From: CPC320 sp002684375
Lineage (GTDB): Bacteria > Pseudomonadota > Alphaproteobacteria > Rhodobacterales > Rhodobacteraceae
DNA length: 17,809 nucleotides
Direction: 5' to 3'
Assembly: GCA_965662545.1 (NCBI GenBank)
Contig: CBFIHZ010000058.1
Location: forward strand, 1 to 17,809
Part shown: positions 1 through 7,200 of the stretch, in pieces
Layout of the letters: each line of letters starts with the position of its first letter
Numbering within the stretch: position 1 is the first letter of the stretch
Notes under the pieces: model-generated
Seen by the model: the letters and a program-made list of their open reading frames with translations, nothing else
The model's database searches: none
What the model was told of the DNA's origin: nothing
Program-made: the position numbers and the translations under genes

Positions 1-77
1 GGCTGTATGCTCGGGCACCGAGGCCGCGTGTGATATCCCTAATGCGCTCAAGAGCACTAAAGACTGATCTGCAGGGG
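1..77. repeat. 77-bp direct terminal repeat, left copy
   Basis: Positions 1-77 are identical to 17733-17809, so the repeat begins at the first base and ends at the last base of the window. It holds the last 22 codons (stop included) of the MORN gene plus 10 bp (67 + 10). An exact end-to-end overlap of this size is what a de Bruijn assembler leaves when a contig closes on itself; 77 is a commonly used k-mer length. It could mark a circle of 17,732 bp or a tandem duplication whose copies share this segment. The right boundary coincides with the TGT of the IS21-like end at 78. Confidence 0.97.
2..67 (+). CDS. 3' end of a MORN-repeat gene (C-terminal cap only)
   Basis: The frame from position 2 reads AVCSGTEAACDIPNALKSTK, then D and a TGA stop at 65-67. 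It is the same as the last 21 residues of the giant protein encoded at 4219-17799. If the window is circular this is simply the end of that gene. If it is linear, it is the end of a second, upstream MORN gene with an identical 3' end. The two cysteines of the C-terminal cap are in this piece. No repeat is contained in the fragment itself. Confidence 0.9.
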   Translation, partial: AVCSGTEAACDIPNALKSTKD

Positions 78-304
78 TGTTGAAATTTGCAGAGAACTGA
101 CCCGGTTTGACCTTACATTGTCACTGAGAATTGACCCATGTGAACTGATTACCCTGATGGTTTTGGTCGGGGAGACATGGAGTGATAGACATGGGGTTTT
201 TGAGTGTCATGCGACGCTGGGCATTGCGTAACAAAATGCCAATATGCGATATAGCGCGCCGTACTGGGCTGTCTCGGAATACCTTTTAGATGTAGTGGTT
301 CAGA
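78..304 (+). mobile_element. Left-end remnant of an IS21-family insertion sequence
   Basis: The segment opens with TGT (78-80), the usual first bases of IS21-family ends. It carries two near-identical 12-mers, GAGAACTGACCC (92-103) and GAGAATTGACCC (126-137), which fit the multiple terminal repeats known for IS21 elements. These are followed by the start of an istA-like frame (182-304). The element is cut at about 304 by the IS481-family element, and no istA remainder, istB or right end is seen on the far side at 1506. It lies 10 bp after the MORN stop codon. Family assignment rests on the N-terminal protein resemblance and these repeats. Confidence 0.6.
182..304 (+). pseudogene. istA: istA-like IS21 transposase, N-terminal fragment, broken
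   Basis: From GTG 182 (or ATG 191) the frame reads MGFLSVMRRWALRNK and then a helix-turn-helix-like stretch, PICDIARRTGLSRNTF. This resembles the DNA-binding start of IS21-family IstA proteins, where a similar IARRTGLSRNT segment precedes a basic KKY-type sequence. Here TAG at 287-289 and a second TAG two codons later interrupt it where Lys and Tyr codons would be expected. The frame then runs into the IS481 end. About 35 codons of a protein normally around 500 aa remain. It cannot encode an active transposase; IstB is absent. Confidence 0.6.
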
Positions 305-353
305 TGTGATCTGACAGTTGGCCATTTTTCTGGCGGCGTCTGTCAGGTCAAGT

Positions 354-1386
354 TCAGTTCACGAACTTTTCCCGCCAGATTGCTGTCCCGTCGATCATAG
401 TTTCGATGGGTGTTCTGCCGCAACACATTTTGCCCTGATGCGTGCGCTCGTGGTTATCGTGATGCAGCCATTCGTCGAGATCGGCTTGCAGCGCGTCGAT
501 GCTGTGAAAAAGTTTCTTGCGGAACGTGACCTGATAATAATCTTGCAGGATCGTCTTATGGAAGCGCTTGCACATACCGTCGGTCTGCGGTGACTTCACC
601 TTGGTCTTTGTGTGATCAATATCGTTGATTGCCAAGAAGAGTTGGAAGTCATGTCTGTCGACACGGCTGCAATAGTCAGCCCCCGATCTGTCATAATGCG
701 CAGCATTGGCAAATTGTGTTCTTCATGAAACGGCAGAACCCGGTCATTGAGCAGGTCGGCCGCGGTGATCGGGGTCTTGGCGGTGTACAGGTTGACCTGC
801 GCGACCTTGCAATAAGTATCTATATAGGTCTGCTGATAAACGCGCCCAATACCCTTGAGGGTGCCAACAGAGAAGGTGTCCTGCGATCCCAAATGGCCGG
901 GATGGGCCGTCTCGATCTCGCCGCAGGCTGCATCATCCAGCTTTTTCTTTTCCAGGGCCTGGACTTGTGCCTCGGTCGGGATACCACCTTTTTCGGTGAC
1001 TTTGGTTTGCAACGCCTTCAGGCGGGTTTTGACGTTCGCCAGATCATGGCGCAGCCAGATCGACCGCACGCCTGAGGACGAGACAAAGACCCCCAGTTTG
1101 CGCAACTCTTTAGAGGTGCGAGCTTGGCTTTAGGCCGGAAAGTCGGGGCAGATTTGATCACCGCATCCCCTGTCGCTTGGTCCACCCGGTTCGCGAGGTT
1201 GGGCTTGCGCCGCGTGCGTTCAAACAGAGCTTCAACGCCGCCATCATCGACCGCCGATTTGTAGCGCTAGAACCTGTCGCGCGACATGCCCATGACCTGG
1301 CTAGCCTTGGACATGTTGCCCAACTCCTCGGCTAGATTCAGCAGCCAAGTTTTGTGTTTGATGATCTTGTCGGTAGTATTCAACAT
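354..1386 (-). pseudogene. IS481-family transposase, inactivated
   Basis: Reading from ATG 1386 on the minus strand, the pieces join into a typical IS481 transposase of about 345 aa. An N-terminal helix-turn-helix region (MLNTTDKIIKHKTWLLNLAE) is followed by GVFVSSSGVRSIWLRHDL, the linker VQALEKKKLDDAACGEIETA, the first Asp in YIDTYCKVA, the second in MTDRG, and the end ERTHQGKMCCGRTP. Lesions: TAG at 1267-1269 where a Tyr is usual; a frameshift at about 1132-1160; TAA at 1130-1132, again where a Tyr is usual; a one-base loss between 678 and 682 just after TDRG. In the second frame the text resumes as DYCSRVDRHDFQLFLAINDI. The usual NGxCERFHKT motif reads DGMCKRFHKT, so the catalytic Glu is Lys (codon 567-569). 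Confidence 0.9.
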
Positions 1387-1459
1387 TGTGGTTTCCTTTT
1401 AATGGTTCGGTTTGCACCTCCATCAAAACCGGCAACCATCCTCTCTTTCAAGAGATGTG

Positions 1460-1493
1460 CCGTCCTCATTCCGGCTTGCGGGAAAAAGGACGG
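1460..1493. repeat. Stem-loop in the IS481 end region
   Basis: CCGTCC (1460-1465) pairs with GGACGG (1488-1493), and TTCC (1469-1472) can pair with GGAA (1481-1484) inside it. It lies just inside the right IS end and 28 bp past the stop of the ankyrin gene. On the minus strand it has no downstream T-run, so it is not a convincing intrinsic terminator for that gene. It may be part of the subterminal sequence of the IS. Confidence 0.35.
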
Positions 1494-1520
1494 TGCCAGA
1501 TCACATCGAGAATAATGCAG

Positions 1521-2747
1521 CTAATCAAAGCGTGCCTCATTCAGGGCCCAATAAGCCTTGCTGCCTTTAAGGGGGCTTTGCTTGGCGTGCTCCCAAGGTG
1601 TTTTGCCGTTTTTGTCCTTGGTGTTTACGTTGGCACCCGCATCCAATACTACCTGTAAATCTGCAGGTGTTGCAGTATCCCACCAAACACTGTCACACAG
1701 CTTGCCACAAACAACAGACGCCTGCGAAAGTGCCCAGTACCCCTCGGTGACTTTTATATGCTCATTTGCTTGGGCCAAATCCCAAGGCGTTTCGCCACTT
1801 TCGTTTCTTGCGTGCACATCTGCACCGGCGTCTAATAAAGTTTGGATAATTTCAGCGCGGGTCCCTAATTCTGGGCATCCTACTGCGCAATGCAGCGCTG
1901 TGAAGCCAAATTCATCTCTTACGTTTACTTGAGCACCGGCATTTAAGAGCGCCTGCGCGATTTCAGGGGTGCGTGCCCCATGGAGCGGCGTTGAACCACT
2001 TTCATTTCGCGCATTAACATCTGCTCCTGCGTCTAGAAGCACCTTGAGAATTTCAAGTGTATAGGCTTTGTGCATGGGGGCAGTGCCACTTCGATCCCGC
2101 GCGTTTACATCGGCTCCTGCGTCCAGCAGGGCCCGCACGATTTCAGGCTCATACCCTGTCATTGATTTCAGCAGTAGCGGCGTGCTGCCGTAATTGTCGC
2201 GTTCGTTGACTGTCGCTCCGGCATCTAAAAGTAATTGAATGATTTCTGGTGGTTTCTTTTCAAAAACGACATCCGGTTCAAAAGCCAAGCTTAGGGGCGT
2301 TCGGCCATATTCGTTCCTGACATCTATATCAGCGCCCCCCTCTAACAAAGTCTGGACGATTTCAGGTGTATAGGCCCTATGAAGAGGCGTTGCTCCTCCT
2401 CTATCCCGTGCATTGATATTTGCCCCGGCGCTTAATAGAGCTTGGACGATTTCAGGTGTTCGAGCGCTATGCAGCGGCGTGGCTCCATATTCATTGCGAA
2501 CATTAATATCGGCCCCAGCGCTTAATAGGACCCTGAATATTTCGACCGTTGGGGCTTGATGCAAGGGGGTAAGTCCATTTTTGCTCTGTGCGTTTACGTC
2601 AGCGCCGCCGTCGACTGCGGCTTGTACTTCAGTCAAAGTTGCTGATTTCAGCCAACTACTGTCGCATAGCTTACCACACTCAGCCCAACTTGCAGATCCT
2701 ATCAATCCAGTTGCCGCTAAAGTGATTGCGAAGATATGATTTTGCAT
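1521..2747 (-). CDS. Exported ankyrin-repeat protein with two CGKLCD modules
   Basis: 408 aa. Residues 1-22 (MQNHIFAITLAATGLIGSASWA) form a Sec signal peptide, so the mature protein should be periplasmic or secreted. Ankyrin motifs (TPLH or variants) sit at residues 60, 90, 120, 150, 188, 223, 253, 283, 320 and 383. Most are exactly 30 residues apart rather than the canonical 33, with longer spacers at 150-188, 188-223 and 283-320. CGKLCDS occurs at 24-30 and 347-353, followed each time by a WxxxAT-type segment, and each module ends in TPW(D/E) and YWAL (337, 399). The protein is thus a long module followed by a minimal one. It is transcribed away from the MORN gene; the start codon at 2747 has only a weak GCGGGA-like ribosome site. 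The stop lies 16 bp from the IS481 end, yet the reading frame is intact. Ankyrin repeats bind other proteins; the partner here is unknown. The annotation as an exported ankyrin protein is secure, the function is not. Confidence 0.93.
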   Translation of the reverse strand: MQNHIFAITLAATGLIGSASWAECGKLCDSSWLKSATLTEVQAAVDGGADVNAQSKNGLTPLHQAPTVEIFRVLLSAGADINVRNEYGATPLHSARTPEIVQALLSAGANINARDRGGATPLHRAYTPEIVQTLLEGGADIDVRNEYGRTPLSLAFEPDVVFEKKPPEIIQLLLDAGATVNERDNYGSTPLLLKSMTGYEPEIVRALLDAGADVNARDRSGTAPMHKAYTLEILKVLLDAGADVNARNESGSTPLHGARTPEIAQALLNAGAQVNVRDEFGFTALHCAVGCPELGTRAEIIQTLLDAGADVHARNESGETPWDLAQANEHIKVTEGYWALSQASVVCGKLCDSVWWDTATPADLQVVLDAGANVNTKDKNGKTPWEHAKQSPLKGSKAYWALNEARFD

Positions 2748-3019
2748 GACTGGTCCCGCCGCTTCTAAACTGTGTAACGATCCAGTTATAATCGCAGACT
2801 GGTTGGCAATTAAATAAGCAATCTCAATTTTACGGAGTTATTATGTATTTTTGCCATCCTCACCAATATTATCTGAGTGGGATCGACATTTATGGTGTCA
2901 AAAAAATAAGCACAAAATAGAAAAATGAAGTTTAAATTTTTTATTGGCAAAGGACTCTCGCTCTAAAAGGAATTATTAAAGCAATTAATTTTAAAGATCC
3001 AAAAGTGGAGCGATATCCT
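2748..3019. other. AT-rich intergenic stretch upstream of the ankyrin gene
   Basis: No credible gene is seen. The sequence is clearly richer in A and T than the flanking genes, with A-runs near 2900 and 2923 and a T-run near 2937. It should contain the ankyrin promoter on the minus strand: a TATAAC-like -10 is at 2785-2790, but the nearest TTGCCA-like -35 (2804-2809) is only 13 bp away, so no confident promoter can be called. Confidence 0.5.
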
Positions 3020-3205
3020 ATGCTTACTCTACTTTTCATATTAAGTATGTTGTGTCCCACTTTAACTCACGCCATCAAAGCTTTCACAATTGTATTTGGT
3101 TTTCCGTCGACAATACTATCTGTCGCACCCGTATTACTGGCGAGCAGAGTGGGCTTTACGCATTCTTGGGTATTAGCGGCACCTTTTACTGTTTTATCCT
3201 TGTAA
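3020..3205 (+). CDS. Possible small hydrophobic exported or membrane protein
   Basis: 61 codons from ATG 3020, which has a good ribosome site, GGAG at 3007-3010, 9 nt upstream. An in-frame GTG at 3005 overlaps that site and is less likely. The product starts MLTLLFILSMLCPTLTHA, a signal-peptide or membrane-anchor sequence, followed by a second hydrophobic stretch (FTIVFGFPSTILSVAPVLL). The other + frame over 3140-3240 reads GLYAFLGISGTFYCFILV and then RWMNRRLFF, which also looks like a membrane helix with a basic end. A one-base frameshift near 3150-3165 would fuse the two into a protein of about 73 aa. I do not recognise the family. It may be a decayed or chance frame, but the ribosome site and hydrophobic pattern make it worth listing. 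Confidence 0.4.
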   Translation: MLTLLFILSMLCPTLTHAIKAFTIVFGFPSTILSVAPVLLASRVGFTHSWVLAAPFTVLSL

Positions 3206-3475
3206 GGTGGATGAACAGGAGGTTGTTTTTTAGTGTTTGAACGCAACCAAATGGGTAAAAACCAAACAAATAAAAGTTACGTCTGTCATCTGTTTCCCCA
3301 GCCTAAATTTTTCAATTTCTTAATGGAAACAACCTAAGCATAGTGCATTATCAGCTTTCTGATGTTCTACCTTCATTTGTAGTTTGAAGTCCCTGCAAAA
3401 CTCCATTTTTTCTGGTTATCCATAATTTTACTCAATGAAAACAATAGTGAATTTTTAAAATCACCAACATTTGTG

Positions 3476-3548
3476 TTATGCAGAGGTCTCAGTTTTTAAA
3501 ATGTTGGAAAGTGTAAAAGAGGCCACCCCTCTTTTGTTTTCTGCATAA
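3476..3548. repeat. Nine-base inverted repeat enclosing a hairpin
   Basis: TTATGCAGA (3476-3484) and its exact reverse complement TCTGCATAA (3540-3548) bracket 55 bp. That interval contains the separate hairpin at 3515-3535. The arrangement could be a small palindromic element, a structured RNA end or chance in AT-rich sequence. No flanking target duplication was seen. Confidence 0.4.
3515..3540 (+). terminator. Terminator-like hairpin
   Basis: AAAAGAGG (3515-3522) and CCTCTTTT (3528-3535) form a perfect 8-bp stem with a 5-base loop, followed by GTTTT. The stem has only a short GC core, but the A-stem and T-tail form is typical of bidirectional intrinsic terminators. It lies about 300 bp after the possible small membrane-protein gene and could end its transcript. 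Confidence 0.45.
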
Positions 3549-3594
3549 TCGTTTCGATTGCTAAGACATGCCGGGTCGGGCGTTGCCAGGTTGC

Positions 3595-3993
3595 TTAGTT
3601 CCGTTTTTCTTTGATCCTCTCGGCTGATTTCTTAAAGACAAGTTTATCAAATAGCCGTTGATAATTTTTTTTGGTTAACATTGTCAGGCGAGCCTTGGTG
3701 CAAATGACTGGCCTTTGATCCAGTAAACCTCGAGTATACAGGCACGGTATGGGAGGCTGGTGCCGTGGTACAAAGGCTGTCCTTTGACATTTCCTCATGG
3801 CTCCCGGGTTTGTGATATGGCTTGTATGGATAAGGTTTGTGGAAATCACACCGGCCTTCGAAATATCCAAAAAGTCCTGTGACGCATAGGATAGATCAAG
3901 AATAAAAAAAACCGTCATGCCAGAACGGTGGCTCATAATTTTGTTAAGTGCAGGCGTTTGCAGAGACAGAAATGAGTTCTTTCGGCCATGCAT
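3595..3993 (-). CDS. Doubtful 132-codon open frame, no recognised family
   Basis: An open frame on the minus strand that starts MHGRKNSFLSLQTPALNKIM and ends in the basic stretch KKSAERIKEKRN. I see no signal peptide, domain or repeat and do not recognise it. A terminator-like hairpin with a run of eight T lies within its first third (3903-3929, minus strand), which argues against a real gene because it would stop its own transcript. No clear ribosome site was seen. It may be a remnant of a degraded gene or a chance frame in a region with few stops. Confidence 0.15.
   Translation of the reverse strand: MHGRKNSFLSLQTPALNKIMSHRSGMTVFFILDLSYASQDFLDISKAGVISTNLIHTSHITNPGAMRKCQRTAFVPRHQPPIPCLYTRGLLDQRPVICTKARLTMLTKKNYQRLFDKLVFKKSAERIKEKRN
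3903..3929 (-). terminator. Terminator-like hairpin, minus strand
   Basis: On the minus strand ACCGT (from 3929) and ACGGT (to 3911) form a stem of five pairs, plus one G-T pair, around a 7-base loop. It is followed directly by eight T residues (3911-3904 complement). This is a reasonable intrinsic terminator for a transcript coming leftward from the 3930-4200 region, although no leftward gene is recognised there. Confidence 0.4.
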
Positions 3994-4120
3994 GTGCTCT
4001 GTCTTGAATTTGTGCTGAAAATAATAAAAATATTGGAAAATGGCGCTGAATAACTGGACAAAATGGGCTAATTAGCAAATCATTCACATCATGTTGAATT
4101 TAATCCTTGAAATCCGATGG

Positions 4121-4149
4121 TTGTTAGCTCTTCATATTAGGGATAATAA
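4121..4149 (+). promoter_or_regulatory. Weak promoter candidate for the MORN gene
   Basis: TTGTTA (4121-4126) and TAATAA (4144-4149) are 17 bp apart; an overlapping GATAAT (4142-4147) is a better -10 but with a 15-bp spacer. Transcription from here would give a leader of about 60 nt. The match is modest, and the region is AT-rich enough to produce such sites by chance. Confidence 0.25.
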
Positions 4150-4218
4150 TTCCGTGCGGTGTTACGAAATCTACCCTGCAGGCTACACAGTTTACCAAAC
4201 CCCTGATAACACTTCCGT

Positions 4219-7200
4219 ATGAGATACGTGAAAATTAAAATATACTTGGTCGCTGCAGTGCTCTTTTTGAGCGTAAAGCCAAGTTTTGCTTTGCCGCCCT
4301 GTCCTGATTCATCAAGTTTGTTTTGGACTGACTGTTTTGGTTCTACAGGCGGTCTTGCTACAAACTCTTACACGGGCGAGTGGAAAAACGGTCAGCATAG
4401 TGGCCGTGGCACATATACTTATAGCAACGGTAATAGTTATGTCGGCGAGTTTGAAGACAATCTGTTCAACGGGCAGGGTAAATTCACTTTTGCGAATGGC
4501 AATAGCTACTTTGGCAGTTTTAAGGACGGTAAAAGGCATGGGCAGGGTACCTATACCCATGAAAATGGAAGTCAGTACGTCGGAGCATTTTTAGATGGTG
4601 CCAAAAATGGGCAAGGCACGTTTACTTTTGCCAGCGGAAACAGTTACGTCGGCAGTTTTGAAAATGACCTTTTTAGCGGGCACGGTGTTTATAAATTCAA
4701 AGATGGCGGCCAATATGATGGTCAGTTCCAAAATGGTAAAAAGCACGGAAAAGGCGATTTTATCTGGCCGAATGGGAACAAATATACTGGTGAGTTCAAA
4801 GCCGACCTTATGGATGGCGACGGAAAATATACGTTTGAAAATGGACATACCTATGTTGGAGAGTTCAAAGAAGGCCTTTTTAATGGGCAAGGCAGGTATA
4901 CTTTTGCGAACGGTAATATCTATGTTGGTGAATTCAAGAATGACCGCATCAATGGCGAGGGCCAATATTCATTTGCCAACGGAAATCAATATATTGGGGC
5001 GTTCAAGGAAGATATTTTTGAGGGGCAAGGCACGTTCACTTTCTCCAATGGAGACAGTTACGCTGGCGCGTATACATCTGGCCTGATCAATGGGCAGGGC
5101 ATTTACACCTACGCCGATGGTGGCAAATACGACGGCGTTTTCAAGGATGGTGTTAAGACGGGTCAAGGCACAAGGGAGTGGGGCCCGAAAGATGAGTTGG
5201 CGGGCCATAAATACGTTGGCAACTGGCGAGATAACAAGCCCAACGGACAAGGCAGCTATACCCATTCTGATGGATCACAATATTCGGGCACATTCAAAGA
5301 TGGCATTCGAACGGGGCAAGGAACAAAAATATGGGGTCCAGAAACTGAGTTAGCTGGCCATAAATACGTCGGCGCGTTTCAGGAGAACAAACAAAACGGG
5401 CAGGGAACCTATACCGACGCTGCGGGGACGACCTATACCGGAACCTTTAAAGATGATGTGCAAACGGGGCAAGGGACCAAAATTTGGGGTCCGCAAACGG
5501 CATTGGCCGGGCATAAATATGTTGGGGAATTTAGAAATAACAAGCAAAACGGCCAAGGCACCTATACCTATGCGGATGGCAGCACGTATGTGGGTGCTTT
5601 CAAAGATGATGTGAAAACTGGGCAAGGTACTAAAACCTGGGGCGCTGGCAGCGCATTTGCCGGTAATATATACGTTGGCAATTTTGGAAATGGCAAACCG
5701 GCGGGGCAAGGGACCCTTACCTATGCTGATGGCAGTAAATACATCGGCGCTTTCAAAGACGGGATGCAGAACGGTCAAGGAACCCTTGTCTGGGGTGCTA
5801 AAACAAAGTTGCTTGGGCACAAATATGTCGGAAATTTTAAGAATAACAAACGAACTGGACAAGGGACTTACACCTATTCCGATGGAACCGTGTATGTCGG
5901 AAATTTCAAGGATGATTTCAAAGCTGGGCAAGGCACCAAAACATGGCCTGATGGGAAGCAATACATTGGGGCTTTTGAGGCGAACGAACAAAACGGCCAA
6001 GGTACATTAACCTTTGCTAAAGGCGATACTTACGTCGGGACTTTCAAGGATGACCGTTTCAACGGGCAAGGCACCTATACCTATGCGAATGGAGATGCAT
6101 ACGCTGGTGAATTCAGAGATGACCAGCCAAACGGGGAAGGCACGATTACTTATGCCAATGGGCATATTTACACTGGCGAGTTTGAAGATGGCGTCAAGAA
6201 TGGAAAAGGTGTTTTAAAGCTTGATGACAGCGGAAATAATTATGTTGGAGAATATAAAGACGATAAAAAGCACGGGCAAGGCACCTATACGTCTGCCAAT
6301 GGAGATAAATACGTCGGCGCCTTTGAAGAAGACCTTTTCAACGGTCAGGGCACATACACATATGCCAACGGTGACCAATATGTGGGTGCATTCGAAGACG
6401 GTCGACGGCAGGGGCAGGGCACCCTAACGCGTGCGCTGAATGGCAGCAGATACGTTGGGGACTTTGATCAAAATAAACAAAGTGGTCAGGGAACTTTAAC
6501 CTATGCCAATGGCAATCAATACGTCGGCGCCTTTGAAGATAACAAACAAAATGGCCGAGGCACATTCACCTATGACAATGGTGATAAATACGTTGGATCG
6601 TTCAAAGATAACAAACAAAACGGGCAAGGCACATTCACTTATGCCAACGGTGATCGCTATGTCGGATCGTTCAAGGAAAACCAGCAAAACGGTCAAGGCA
6701 AGTATAGCTATGCCAATGGCGACATTTATGTTGGTTTATTTCGGAACGACCTGTTCGAGGGGCAAGGCACCTATACCGAGGCTGACGCGAGCACATATGT
6801 CGGAGAGTTCAGGGAAGGTCAAAAGACGGGCAGGGCGCGTAAAACCTGGGGGCCTGATACTGAGTTTGCCGGCGATGAATACGTCGGAACATTCAAAGAG
6901 GGTTTTTTCGACGGAGAAGGGATATATTCTTACGCTAATGGTGACAAGTATATTGGAGAATTCCAGCGGAACAAACAAAATGGGCAGGGCACGCTTGCAT
7001 ATTCCGATGGCAGTAAATACGTCGGGTCGTTTCAAGATGGGGTAATGACTGGAACGGGAACAAAGACGTGGGGTCCCGAAACGGAATTAGCTGGACATAA
7101 ATATGTGGGTGCGTTCACGGCAGGCATATTTAACGGTCAGGGCGCGTATACGTATCCGGATGGAAGCGAATATGTGGGCACGTTCAAGAATGGCGCAAAA

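Larger units (their letters stand above)
305..1505 (-). mobile_element. Degenerate IS481-family insertion sequence, about 1.2 kb
   Basis: The ends are imperfect inverted repeats. TGTGATCTGACA begins at 305 on the + strand and TGTGATCTGGCACC begins at 1505 on the - strand (11 of 12 matching from the tip). They bracket a 1,201-bp segment filled by one decayed transposase gene on the minus strand, a size normal for IS481 elements. Flanks TTCAGA (299-304) and TCGAGA (1506-1511) match at only 4 of 6 positions, so no clear target-site duplication remains. The left flank is IS21 sequence but the right flank leads straight into the 3' end of the ankyrin gene, so rearrangement or deletion followed insertion, or the two IS were joined by recombination. 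Confidence 0.8.
3241..3594. other. Non-coding AT-rich region
   Basis: No open frame of interest on either strand. Its only structure is the pair of nested inverted repeats at 3476-3548, listed separately. Confidence 0.5.

Noticed and set aside
318..1133. Plus-strand open frames over the IS481 element.
   Set aside because: They are antisense to the transposase pseudogene, which matches a known family on the minus strand.
1386..1932. Plus-strand open frames over the end of the ankyrin gene.
   Set aside because: Antisense to an intact gene with a signal peptide and clear repeats.
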